A stretch of DNA of 64,000 bases from Dastarcus helophoroides (lineage: Eukaryota > Arthropoda > Insecta > Coleoptera > Bothrideridae), in contig CM053325.1 of the NCBI GenBank assembly GCA_028583605.1, positions 61,816,121 to 61,880,120 on the forward strand, given 5' to 3'. Numbering within the stretch: the stretch's first letter is position 1; each line of letters starts with the position of its first letter. Below, piece by piece: positions 12,640-25,534 of the stretch. Under the pieces are notes generated by a model. The model searched no databases and was not told the DNA's origin. It saw only the letters and a program-made list of their open reading frames with translations. The position numbers were made by a program, and so were the translations under genes.

Positions 12640-14061
12640 AAAGCGCAATGTATAAAAAAATGACTAAAACTTGGATCTTGTTACATAAGAGATAATATAT
12701 TATATTAAAGCATATCTATAAACCCAATAACATGAAAATAGTTTAATGTAATAAATCTAAGTAGTGGGGATTTATTTCTGTTTTTTCTATTACGAAATTA
12801 CATTAAAACCGCACTTGCCACAAGTCTTATGTAATGACGAAAGATATATCCGACAACTGTGTAAATTAAATCTGCAATGCCCATTTAAATGTGTATACTT
12901 AACGTCTATAAATTGAAATCAAAAATGAGGAAGTACTGCTTCGTAGAACTCGTTTAATAAAATCACTTGATAAATTACTTAAACTGGTACCATGATACAC
13001 ACACACCTATCTATGTATATTATGTGAGATTGCACCTACTTAATATATTTCACTTTCTCGCTAATGACTGGCGATCATTATAAAAAAATATTTTCCTAAT
13101 ATACAGGGCGAATCAAATTTCGATTTCCACTACAGTGATCTTGTCAAGACGGACGGACGAACGAACGGAGGGACGGACGGATGAACACGAAAGTGAGATT
13201 AAAAGAGTTCCATTTTTCCTTTTAAGGTGCAGAACCCTAAGAAAAATCTGGTCAATATCGAACAATAAGTAAAGATTCGATAGGATGACCCAGAAACAAT
13301 TTCATACGATATGTTGACTATTCATAAAAAAAAAACCAACAATACGTAACAGTTTTGAACAATTTACTATTTTCACTTTCAATCAAAAATTATGTAAATT
13401 TGATTTGCATGCGAGGAAACATATTAAATCATGTTAACATAAATTGCAATCTAAGTTTAGAAATTATGTGGCACAGTATGTCAACAATGGCATGCACATA
13501 CTAATTTATCTGCTACATTTTTGCACGACTGCATTCATTCACAACAACACACCTAATGCATAAATCTCATCGGTGTGTTCAATTCTCTATTTACAGTAAT
13601 TGAAGTAAAACTAAAATTTAGGGGCAATTATTATTCCATCTAGAATACAGTCGCAGTTACGACCCCCAATCAATTGATACTACCTTAAAATCATTAAAAT
13701 TCGAAAACTGTTTATAAATTATAAGAATTTCAAATTTTTCCTCAAAATTCCGAAATTATACTTGCAATCTTTGCTCATCCTTCATTTTTCCTAATTTTAA
13801 AATTTCGCTTTTTCTAGGAATTTTGACTTGAATGAAATCGAATTTTTAGTCAATCGTGGAGACTACCGACCGAAGTGAAAACTTAAAACCGAAAAATATG
13901 GCAACAGTGCCTATGTAGAATAGTGTATACTGTAATGTTAACAGTAGAGCATGTTAGTAACGCGTAATGGTTACGCGAATCCATAAGTTTATCCACTCCA
14001 AAATTGCTCAACGCGCCTAGTTTTCACTTGAAAACATAACAATTGCGGAGGAATTAACAGG
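12640..14061. other. gene-free stretch with a GGAC-type microsatellite
   Basis: No gene is recognised. A short ggacggacgaacgaacgg microsatellite lies at about 13150-13182, following a cagggcgaatcaaatttcg motif at 13104. This resembles the short-repeat segments of small dispersed elements, but I cannot name the family. Confidence 0.45.
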
Positions 14062-14213
14062 TTCTTGGTTAACTTCAAAACTGAAATACAACAAATCTCG
14101 TCCCCTGAAACCAAGAAAGATTAAAAAACACAACAAAGATTGCTTTATTTTAAAGAACAACCTTCGTTGTGTTTTTTAATCTTTTAGGTTTCAGGAGACA
14201 GATTTGTATTTCA
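14062..14213. mobile_element. foldback MITE, copy 6 (short core)
   Basis: Left arm from ttcttggttaacttcaaaac through cccctgaaaccaagaaagat, a short central loop, then the inverse arm ending tttgtatttcaac. The central hairpin of the longer copies is missing. Confidence 0.75.
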
Positions 14214-14320
14214 ACAATTACAGAATTTTGCAAAATAAATAAGATTAAAAACTAGCAAAGGTCTTTTGATGGAGATTTTAAGATTCAAGGTAAATTTTAA
14301 TAAAAAAACTCGAATAGTTT

Positions 14321-14844
14321 GTCTTCTGGGAACTTTCCTAGAGAACAACCGCTTCGCTAGGTGGCAGTGTTTCAACTATTGGTAGTTCAGCTACCTATGA
14401 TTCGCCACTATACACGCCTGGAGGGCTGCATGAATTTGCAGTCTAGGTTGTATTCTACTTGCATACGACATTGTTGGCTATCGCCATAGTTTTCTCTACG
14501 GACCAATAGGTGGCGGTAATTTAAGAGTCACACGCTTGACGTTCGTTGATTCTTTAGTATTTACTTGTCGGAACCTTTGTTAGCATTTGACTTGGATATA
14601 CCAAATTGACGAGGTCTGACAAAATCGAAACCGGTCTTTGGTTTCCAAACTTCGAATCTAATAAATGTTCAAACCTATTGGTCCGTGCATTATAGAATCC
14701 TTGTCTTCTGGGAACTCTCCTAGAGAGCAACCGCTTCGCTAGGTGGCAGTGTTTCAACTGTTGGTAGTTCAGCTACCTTATGATTCACTATACCACGCCT
14801 GGAGGGCTACATGAATTTGCAGTCTAGGTTATATTCTACTTGCA
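14321..14844. repeat. 142-bp direct repeat pair with inverted internal ends
   Basis: The segment 14321-14463 (gtcttctgggaactttccta to attctacttgca) recurs at 14703-14844 with few changes. The 240 bp between them begins with ggaccaatagg and ends with cctattggtcc, so the spacer itself has inverted ends. This could be an insertion into a duplicated segment or a small element with terminal direct repeats. No coding content is evident. Confidence 0.65.
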
Positions 14845-14849
14845 AATGG

Positions 14850-16469
14850 TTTTTATGTCAAAATGTTACGATTAAAGTAAAGATTTTTGAAATTGGTTAC
14901 ATAAATTTCAATTTTTTTTTCAAATGGTACTGCTTAAAACTGTGATCGTTTTAGTTCTAGTTTCTAGGAAAAAATCTAAATTTAAAGAGAAACACTGGAG
15001 AGTGTTAAAAAAATCTAAATTTTGATTCAATCAAGGATTAAAACTAGCTTGAAACAGTAAGGACTTCTATCTAAGGATTTCCCAGGATTTCAACTTTTTC
15101 TAGTAATACTGAACTTCTGACTTTGGCACCTGTCAAAAAAATCTTTCAAACATTCGAGTTTGGAGATTAAATATCGAGACAAAAACCGTAAATTTTGGAA
15201 AAAAATATTTCAAGTTTTAAATCGAAATTTTAGATAAAATATACAATAAAAGTTTCAAATTTAAATAAGGAATTTTAAAAAAGATATCAACGTTTCGAAA
15301 TCTATTAATAGAAACTTTATAAAAATTATTTCGAATTTTTTCAGACGTTTTAAAGTTTTTCGGAAATTTTGAAGTGAAATTTCAAAATTGTTTTCGATAT
15401 TTTATTACCAAGTTTAAACTTTTATTTTTTAAGACAAAAGGTCTAAACGTTGAAAGTGAAAATTGCCCAAACAAAAAATTAAATTTATTTTTTAAGACAA
15501 TTGTTATAATTTCGACTTTATCAGTGAGATTCACACTCTTCTAAAAATTTTTGACATTTTTAAAGCTGAAAAATCCAAAATTTATCAAAATTTTGATTTG
15601 ACATTTTTCCACTCGAAACCGATAAAATTCTTTGGTCACTTTTGGGGATTTTTTTTTACTAAAATTCGACTTTTTTTAGAAATGTCGCGATTAGTCAAAA
15701 TTCGACACGCAAGTCTGAGGTTAAGTTCAAAATTCCATGATAAAAGTCAAAATTTTGAAAGTAGTTAAGTTCGAAATTTCGGCTTCAAAATTCATTATTT
15801 TTATTAACATTGAGCTTTTTCTAAAAATGTTGACTTTTTAGATACCGATTTTCCGGAAATTTGTATTGCTTTTTCAAATTTTACCTTCCCCCGAAATTTT
15901 GATTTTTAAATTTTTTCTAGAGATCTATTTCTGGTATTAGAGTATATAGTATAGTATGGTATAGTATAGTATACTATAGTATAGTATAGTATGGTATAGT
16001 ATAGTATACTATAGTATAGCATAGTATACTATTTTCGAAAATTTCAACTTTTTTTTAGAAATTGGCCTTTATCTCGAAACTCATCTTTATTTGAAAATTC
16101 GGTTTTTTTCAAAATTTTAATTTTTAATAATAATAATCACATTTTCGGGAAATGTTGACTGTTTTTTTAAAGTTTACCTTCTCTAGAAATTCTGATTTTC
16201 GAATTTTTTATGAAGATACATTTTACTCTTTCCGGACATATCAACTATTTTTCGAAATTCGTCTTTTTCGCGAAACTTTAATTTTCAATTTTTTTTCTAG
16301 GCATACATTTAATATTTCCGGACATTTCAACTTGTTTTTCAAAATTCGTCTTTTTCTCGAAATTTCCTTTTTGATTAATAGTTTCATTTTTTTGAAAATT
16401 TTGACTGATTTGTTTTAAAGTTTGCCTTCTTTCGAAATTTTAATTTTCAAATTTCTTTCTAGAGATATA
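14850..16469. repeat. AT-rich degenerate repeat, T-rich polarity, with a TATAG microsatellite
   Basis: Imperfect tttcgactttttt and aaattttgactt words without a gene. A clean 5-bp microsatellite (agtat/tatag) fills about 15940-16031. Confidence 0.65.
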
Positions 16470-18705
16470 CAGGATGTTACAAAAGTCCGGGCCGCTACTT
16501 CAGGAGCATATTCTACACATTAAAATATGAAAAATGTTGAAATACATTTTTTTCTTTAAATTGCCTCCTAACGGAGATATGACCATTTAAAGATGGCGCC
16601 CCTAAAGTGGTTTTTTTACTACAAAAAGTTAACGGTTAGTAGCAAAGTCATGAAATTGGGCAAGCAGTTAAAGAATTGGATTAGGCATATTCTCATGTAA
16701 CATATTTTTTAAATAAGCAGTAGCGTGGTGTGTAGGGGGTTGCCCGCGATTATTTTTTGCCGTAACTTTTTTGTATTGCAATATTTCGACACAAAAGTGC
16801 CATAATCGTAAAAAGCAACATTTTTTATACAAAAAAGGTACTCTTTCTCAAAGTCGCTAAAAGTAACCGTTTCCGAGAAAAAAGCGTTTAAACAAAATTG
16901 TTGCATTTATTAGAATTCGTTTTGCAAATTTCTAATTTATACACTACTAACTGCATTGATATAAAAATAGTACAAAATTAAGAAAAAAAAAAATCAAAGC
17001 AAGTGTTCGAAATTACTGCCCCCTGCAGCAATACATTGCTCGGCTCGTCTTCTAAGGGAACTCCTTACTCTTTCGCAAATGCCCGGTGTATTGTGAATCT
17101 GGTTGAACCCATTTTCAATTCGTTCACGAAGATCATTGATATTGTCAACTGGTGTGGAGTAGACGATCTGCTTTAGATGTCCCCATAAGTAGAAATCGAG
17201 TGGGTTGAGGTCAGGAGACCTAGCTGGCCATGGTATCGGACCTCCTCGACCTATCCATCGTTGATGATAGTTGTTATTCAAAAATTCCCTAGCAACTGCA
17301 CTAAAATGGGCAGGTGCCCCATCGTGCATTATCCACATTCGCTGTCTTGTTATGAGTGGAACATTTTCAAGTAACACGGGTAACTCTGTTTGCAAAAAAT
17401 GTCTATATGATGCTCCTGTTAACCTATGAGGTAAAAAAAAACGATCCAATTATAGAGTCCCCTATTATTCCTCCCCAAATGTTAAGTGAAAAATGTTGCT
17501 GATGTCTCGACTGAATAACTGCATTGGGATTTTCAACTTGCCACTGATGCATGTTGTGAAAGTTAAGTATCCCGTTTTTGGTAAAACCCGCTTCGTCCGT
17601 AAATAATATGAGCGATGGAAAGTTCTCATTTTCAGCGATCTTATGCAATAGCCAGTTGCAAAATTCTATTCTTGGAGGATAATCAGCAGCAAGTAACCCT
17701 TGCACTCTTTGAAAATGATAGGGGTAAAATTGGTAAAATTTCAAAATTCGCCAGATAGTTACGTGATTTACTCCTTCGGCTAAAGCAAGTTGTCTAGTGC
17801 TGACACATGGATCTTCTTCAACTCGCTGAAGCACACGCTCCTCTAAATTAACAACTTCTGCGTTTGGCCTTCCAACACGTTCGCCTTTGAAAACAAAATT
17901 TCCTGTTTCACATAAACGAGCATGAATTTTCTGGAACAATTTTTCTCCTGGTAGGTGTCTATTAAGAAAACGTTCAGCATAAAGCCGTCTTGCTTCGGCA
18001 CGATTACAATTTGCAAGCCCGTACATTAAATGCATATCGGCCATTTCTTGATTTGAATAGTCCATTTTATCAAAATAATGAAAAGTTAAAAAACTACTAC
18101 ACTTACTATTGACAACAAAAACTGCTAAAGTTTACAGCTTACGACCAAATTTTATCAATGACACAACGTCAATCTCTGGCAGATATTGTCAAGTACAATT
18201 GTTTTCTTTACGATCAGTTTGCATGACCAACTTATTTTTTCTTATACAAATTAGTTAGAATTTCGAAGACGGGATAGGATAATTTAAACGCCTTTTTCTC
18301 GGAAACGGTTACTTTTAGCGACTTTGAGAAAGAGTACCTTTTTTGTATAAAAAATGTTGCTTTTTACGATTATGGCACTTTTGTGTCGAAATATTGCAAT
18401 ACAAAAAAGTTACGGCAAAAAATAATCGCGGGCAACCCCCTACACACCACGCTACTGCTTATTTAAAAAATATGTTACATGAGAATATGCCTAATCCAAT
18501 TCTTTAACTGCTTGCCCAATTTCATGACTTTGCTACTAACCGTTAACTTTTTGTAGTAAAAAAACCACTTTAGGGGCGCCATCTTTAAATGGTCATATCT
18601 CCGTTAGGAGGCAATTTAAAGAAAAAAATGTATTTCAACATTTTTCATATTTTAATGTGTAGAATATGCTCCTGAAGTAGCGGCCCGGACTTTTGTAACA
18701 CCCTG
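16470..18705 (-). mobile_element. Tc1/mariner-superfamily transposon, DD41D type, with 423-bp terminal inverted repeats
   Basis: A complete element of 2236 bp flanked by TA on both sides (16468-16469 and 18706-18707). The terminal inverted repeats run 16470-16892 and 18283-18705 and are almost identical; examples of differences are cagga versus caggg at the tips and one base near the inner end. A transposase gene on the minus strand fills the middle. The near-identity of the long repeats implies recent insertion or recent gene conversion. It lies in T-rich repeat. Confidence 0.92.
16994..18065 (-). pseudogene. Tc1/mariner-type transposase, one frameshift
   Basis: Cut-and-paste transposase of the host element. 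The first frame (18065 to 17424) carries an N-terminal helix-turn-helix region with the GRPNAEVV segment, a second HTH around STRQLALAEGVNHVTIWRIL, and the first catalytic Asp in LFTDEAGF. The second frame (to 16994) carries the second Asp in MHDGAPAHF and the third in SPDLNPLDFYLWG. I count 41 residues between the second and third Asp, the spacing of the DD41D (rosa/VISITOR-like) group. The two frames overlap at a run of nine T (minus strand) near 17432; eight T would keep the frame, so one inserted base breaks the protein. Combined coding length is about 355 codons, normal for the family. No other break is seen. Confidence 0.88.
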
Positions 18706-18879
18706 TATTTAGTATTTTTGGACTATAAAACTTTTTTTTCGAAATTCGTCTTTTTTCGAATGATTTTTGATTCGAAATTCGTTTTTGATTCAAAATTCGT
18801 CTTTTTTTCAAAATTCATCCGTTTCTGAAATTTTTCTTTTCAATGCTGGCCTTTTACAGCGGTTTCCATTGCTATGGTA

Positions 18880-19135
18880 GACAACAGATACAGGATGTTA
18901 TTATTAGGGCGTCGAACGACATACGAGTAATGCAGCGGGTCGCATCAATATACTTCAACCGCCTATTATTACCTCGAATTACCCCCCGGAGTGGTTATTT
19001 CATCGTAAAGGCCGAGTCGACTTTGGGAATCGAAGAGTTTCTTGAACACGGACGGAGGATGAAGCAGTCAGCGGGAATTGAACCCGGCTCTCTTGGATAC
19101 TAGTTCAGAGTGTGTACGACTAGACCACGTCCCAA
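18880..19135 (-). mobile_element. tRNA-derived SINE-like element
   Basis: Read on the minus strand from about 19135, a tRNA-like head carries a box A-like GGTCTAGTCG and a box B GGTTCAATTCC about 50 bp downstream, the layout of an RNA polymerase III internal promoter. A tRNA-unrelated body of about 180 bp follows, more GC-rich than the surroundings. The acceptor-stem halves do not pair, so it is not a functional tRNA. The 3' end is uncertain. Confidence 0.6.
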
Positions 19136-19439
19136 ATTTGGATTTTTTTTTCTTAAAATTAGAATCTTTCCTAAGTCTCCGTTTTCCCCGTTTACTTTAT
19201 TTATATGTATAAAATTTAAAGACGAATCAATGAGGATCCAAAAATGGAAAAGAATTTAAATAATCTACTTTTTGGACTATTAATTGAAAAAAAAAAAAAT
19301 TTGTGGTATTTCCGCCATTGTTCTCAATATTGGTCTTTTTCTAAAAACTTTGACTTTATAAGTTTGACTTTTCTGAAATTTCAATTCGTTTTAACCTTAT
19401 TTTAAAAATTTTGACTTTTCTCTCAAAATGCAATTTTTT

Positions 19440-19593
19440 TTGTGGAACTGACTGGTCCTTGGTTATCTTTAAAAATTGAAATACAAAATTGTCCCCTGAA
19501 ACCAAGAAATATTAAAAAACGCGTTAGCCAGCAACCTTTGCTGTGTTTTTTAATATTTCTTGGTTTCAGGGGACAAGATTTGTATTTCAATTT
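19440..19593. mobile_element. foldback MITE, copy 7
   Basis: Both arms are present: tggaactgactggtccttgg at the left and tcttggtttcaggggacaag at the right. The core is reduced, with acgcgttagccagcaacctt linking the arms. Confidence 0.8.
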
Positions 19594-20629
19594 TCAAAAT
19601 CCGATGTTTTACGCTTATAGATCTAGGGACGTCATTTGAATTGATATTTGTTTTTACTTTTTCGACTTTCCCAAATTCGTTCATCGATCAGAGTTTCCCA
19701 ATACCGTTTATAAATCGGAATTGTTTAAAGTTATGAAATAAGAAATGAGTAAGATGAGACAAGATATTTAATAAAATGTTCAGAGAAATTTCGAATTTCA
19801 AGATTTGTATAAAACAAACAAACATAGTTTTGGAATCGGGATTTATGTTCTCAAAATTCGATATTTTCTGAAAATTTTGTTGTTTTTCCATAAAGTTCGA
19901 TCTTCGGCAATTTCGAATCTTTTCGAATTTTCGACATTTTTCCAATTTTTTACGAAAGGTTGGGATTTTATTTTAGATTCGATTTTCTAGTACAACTTTT
20001 TCCCACCTCTTCCTCCTAAAATTGTAATTGAAGATTTTGAATATTTTCCAGAAATTCCGACGTCATTGTTTAAAAAGTAGTTTTTTTGTGGAATGCATTT
20101 TTTGTAATATTTGGCCTTTTCTGAAATTTCTTTTCTTTAATTTCACTTTCGAAAGATTTCAATTTGTTTTTCAAAATCTGTCCTATTTTTTGAAATTTTG
20201 TCTTGCCTCAAAATAATTCTGGAAATTAAATTAAAATAGTATTTTATCTTGAAATTTCGACTTTTTCTCAAAATTATTTATTTTTTTTCGAAATTTCATC
20301 TAAATTTAATAAACGCCCAAACATTCTAAAAATAATATATTTTTGGGAAATTTTAAGAAAATGATTTAAATGAAGTAAAATTCTGAAGGAAATATGTTTA
20401 AAAATTGCGTTTTTTTTTTTCTCTTAAAACTCGACTTGTTCTGAAAACTGTCACTTTTTTCACAAAATTAGACTTTTAAAAATGTCGATTTTTTGGAATT
20501 TTTTCAAAAGTTTTTATTTTAAATTCGATTTTCAAACTTCCCTCCCAAACCAGAAGTACCATCAGTGCTGGATTTACCTATAAAACTATACAAGCTATAG
20601 CTTGTATATTCTGCTGAATATACTGTAAA

Positions 20630-23600
20630 TACAAAGTACAAAATACAAAATACGAAATACCAAATACAAAATATCAAATACAAAATACCAAATATCAAAT
20701 ACCAAATATCAAATACCAAATAGCAAATACAAAGTACAAAATACCAAATACAAAATACAAGATACAAGATACAAAAGAGAAAATACAAGATGCAAGGTGC
20801 AAGGTACAAGGTACAAGGTACAAAATACAAGATACAAAATACAATACAAAATACAAAATACAAAACATACAAAGTACAAAACATACAAAATGCAAAATAC
20901 AAAACATATTAAATACGAAATACAAAATACGAAATGCAAAACATAAAATACAAAATATAAAATACAAAACACACAAAATACAAATCATACAAAATTCAAA
21001 ACATACAAAATACAAAGTACAAAACATACAAAATACGAAATAAAAAATGCTAAGTAAAAAACATACAAAATACAAAACATAAAAAATACAAAACATACAA
21101 AATACAACTACAAAATACAAAAGACAAAATAGAAATACAAAGTACGAGATACAAGATATAAGATACAAGATACAATGTACAAAATACAAAACATTAAATA
21201 TAAAATACAAAACACAAAATATACAAAATACAAAACATACAAAAGATACAAAATACAAATCATACAAAATTCAAAACATACATAATACAAAGTACCAAAC
21301 ATACAAACTGCACAACATATATAATACAAAATACAAAACATACATAATACAAAACATACAAAATACGAAATACAAAATACGATATACAAAATACAAAACA
21401 TACAAAATACAAAATATAAAGTACAAAATACAAAACATACAAAATACAAATCATACAAAACTCAAAACATACAAAATCCAAAGTACAAAACATCCAAAAT
21501 ACAAAACATACGTAATACAAAGTACAAAACATACAAAATACAAAATGCAAAATACAAAATATAATACAAAATACAAAACATACAAAACATACAAAATACA
21601 AAATGCAAAATACAAAACATACAAAAATACAAAATACAAAACATACAAAATACAAAACATACAAAATACAAAATAGGAAATACAAAATACAAAACATAAA
21701 ATATAAAATACAAAATACAAAACACACAATACACAAAATACAAATCATACAAAATAGAAATCATACAAAATTCAAAACATACAAAGTACAAAACAAACAA
21801 AATACACAACATACATAATACAAAACATGCAAAATACAAAACCTACAAAATATGAAATACAAAATGCGAAATACAAAATACAAAACATACAAAATACAAA
21901 TCATCAAAACATACAAAATGCAAACTATAAAACATACAAAATACAAAACATACCTAATACAAAATACAAAGCCTGCAAAATCCAAAATGCAAAATGCAAA
22001 ATATAAAGTACAAAATACAAAATACGAAATACCAAATACAAAATATAAAATACAAAATACAAAATACAAAGTACCAAACATACAAAATGCACAACATACA
22101 TAATACAAAATACCAAATACAAAATACAAAATACAAAATACGAAATACGAAATACGAAATACAAAATACAAAATACAAAGTACCAAACATACAAAATGCA
22201 CAACATACATAATACAAAATACCAAATACAAAATACAAAATACAAAACACACAATACAAAATACAAAATACAAAACATAAAATATAAAATACAAAATACA
22301 AATCATACAAAATTCAAAACATACAAAGTAAAAACCAAACAAAATACACAACATACATAATACAAAACATGCAAAATACAAAACATACAAAATACGAAAT
22401 ACAAAATGCGAAATACAAAATATAAAATATAAAATACAAAATACAAAACACAAAATATATAAAATACAAAACATACAAAATACAAATCATACAAAATTCA
22501 AAACATACAAAATGCAAAGTATAAAACATAAAATACAAAACATACCTAATACAAAATACAAAACCTGCAAAATACAAAATACAAAGTACCAAACATACAA
22601 ACTACAAAATACAAAGTACCAAACATACAAAATGCACAACATACATAATACAAAATACAAAGTACCAAACATACAAAATGCACAACATACATAATACAAA
22701 ATACAAAATACCAAATACAAAATACAAAATACGAAATACCAAATACAAAATACAAAATACAAAGTACCAAACATACAAAATGCACAACATACATAATACA
22801 AAATGCAAAATACAAAGTACCAAACATACAAAATGCACAACATACATAATACAAAATACAAAATACCAAATACAAAATACAAAATACAAAACACACAATA
22901 CAAAATATAAAACATAAAATATAAAATACAAAAATTGAAACACAGAACTTGTCCCCTGTGTTTTAATTTTTGAAGATAACCAAGGACCAGTCCGTTACAT
23001 CAAATAAAATACAAAATACAAATCATACAAAATACAAATCATACAAAATTCAAAACATACAAAGTAAAAAACAAACAAAATACACAACATACATAATACA
23101 AAACATGCAAAATACAAAACATACAAAATACGAAATACAAAATGCGAAATACAAAATACAAAATATAAAATACAAAATACAAAATACAAAATACAAAATA
23201 CAAAATACAAAATACAAAACACAAAATATACAAAATATAAAACATACAAAATACAAATCATACAAAATTCAAAACATACAAAATGCAAAGTATAAAACAT
23301 ATAAAATACAAAACATACCTAATACAAAATACAAAACCTGCAAAATCCAAAATGCAAAATACAAAATACGAAATACAAAGTACAAAGTACAAAATACAAA
23401 ATACAAAATACAAAACACAAGATATACAAAATAAAAAACATACAAAATACAAATCATACAAAATTCAAAGCATACAAAATACAAAGTACAAAACATACAT
23501 AATACAAAATACAAAACATACAAAATGCAAAATACAAAACATACAAAATACGAAACACAAAATACAAAACATAAAATATGAAATACAAAATACAAAATAA

Positions 23601-25530
23601 ACAAAATACAAATCGTACAAAATTCAAAGCATGCAAAATACAAAGTACAAAACATACAAAATACGAAATACAAAACATACAAAATACAAAGTACAAAATA
23701 TAAAATACAAAATACAAAGTACCAAACATACAAAATGCACAACATACATAATACAAAATACAAAGTACCAAACATACAAAATGCACAACATACCTAATAC
23801 AAAATACCAAATACAAAATACAAAACACACAATACAAAATACAAAACATAAAATATAAAATACAAAATACAAATCATACAAAATACAAATCATACAAAAT
23901 TCAAAACATACAAAGTAAAAAACAAACAAAATACACAACATACATAATACAAAACATGCAAAATACAAAACATACAAAATACGAAATACAAAATGCGAAA
24001 TACAAAATACAAAACATACAAAATACAAAATATAAAATACAAAATACAAAATACAAAACACAAAATATACAAAATACAAAACATACAAAATACAAATCAT
24101 ACAAAATTCAAAGCATACAAAATGCAAAGTATAAAACATAAAATACAAAACATACCTAATACAAAATACAAAACCTGCAAATCCAAAATGCAAAATACAA
24201 AATACCAAATACAAAATACAAAGTACAAAATACAAAACACAAGATATACAAAATAAAAAACATACCAAATACAAATCATACAAAATTCAAAGCATACAAA
24301 ATACAAAGTACAAAACATACATAATACAAAATACAAAACATACAAAATGCAAAATACAAAACATACAAAATACGAAATACAAAATACAAAACAGAAAATA
24401 TGAAATACAAAATACAAAATAAACAAAATACAAATCGTACAAAATTCAAAGCATGCAAAATACAAAGTACAAAACATACAAAATACGAAATACAAAACAT
24501 ACAAAATACAAAGTACAAAATACAAAATACAAAGTACCAAACATACAAAATGCACAACATACATAATACAAAATACAAAGTACCAAACATACAAAATGCA
24601 CAACATACCTAATACAAAATACCAAATACAAAATACAAAACACACAATACAAAATACAAAATACAAAACATAAAATATAAAATACAAAATACAAATCATA
24701 CAAAATACAAATCATACAAAATTCAAAACATACAAAGTAAAAAACAAACAAAATACACAACATACATAATACAAAACATGCAAAATACAAAACATACAAA
24801 ATACGAAATACAAAATGCGAAATACAAAATACAAAACATACAAAATACAAAATATAAAGTACAAAATACAAAACACAAAATATACAAAATACAAAACATA
24901 CAAAATACAAATCATACAAAATTCAAAACATACAAAATGCAAAGTATAAAACATAAAATACAAAACATACCTAATACAAAATACAAAACCTGCAAAATCC
25001 AAAATGCAAAATACAAAATACGAAATACAAAATACAAAGTACAAAATACAAAACACAAGATATACAAAATAAAAAACATACCAAATACAAATCATACAAA
25101 ATTCAAAGCATACAAAAATACAAAGTACAAAACATACATAATACAAAATACAAAACATACAAAATGCAAAATACAAAACATACAAAATACGAAATACAAA
25201 ACATAAAATATAAAATACAAAACAAACAAAATACAAATCATACAAAATTCAAAGCATGCAAATTACAAAGTACAAAACATACAAAATACGAAGTACAAAA
25301 TACAAAACATACAAAATATAAAATACAAACACAAAATATAAAACATACAAAATACAAATCATACAAAATTCAAAATATACAAAATGCAAAGTACAAAGCA
25401 TACAAAATACAAAACATGCAAAATACAAAACATGCAAAATACAAAACTTACAAAATACAACATACAAAATACGAAATACAATACGAAATACAAAACATAC
25501 AAAATACAAATACAAAATACTACATATTAT
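20630..25530. repeat. TACAAAA(T) tandem array 2 with higher-order repeats
   Basis: About 4.9 kb of the same 8-bp word as at 5.0-7.5 kb and in the same orientation, but richer in catacaaa, taccaaa and tgcaaaa variants. A long composite marked by acaaacaaaatacacaacat recurs near 21790, 22330, 23070, 23925 and 24750. The last two steps are about 850 and 830 bp, so higher-order units have been amplified. All long open frames here are repeat artefacts. A foldback MITE piece interrupts it at 22930-23004. Confidence 0.93.
22930..23004. mobile_element. foldback MITE remnant inside the array, copy 8
   Basis: A short form in which the left-arm gaacttgtcccctg is followed directly by the outer right arm tttttgaagataaccaagga and cagtccgttac. 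It is an internally deleted copy embedded in the satellite array. Confidence 0.7.
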
Positions 25531-25534
25531 ACTA

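Larger units (their letters stand above)
18715..20560. repeat. AT-rich degenerate repeat, T-rich polarity
   Basis: Words such as tttttcgaaattcgtctttt and ttgacttttc recur without a gene. The block contains a SINE-like unit (18880-19135) and a foldback MITE (19440-19593). Confidence 0.6.

Noticed and set aside
18843..19103. 86-codon plus-strand frame
   Set aside because: It overlaps the SINE-like unit on the opposite strand and has no family resemblance.
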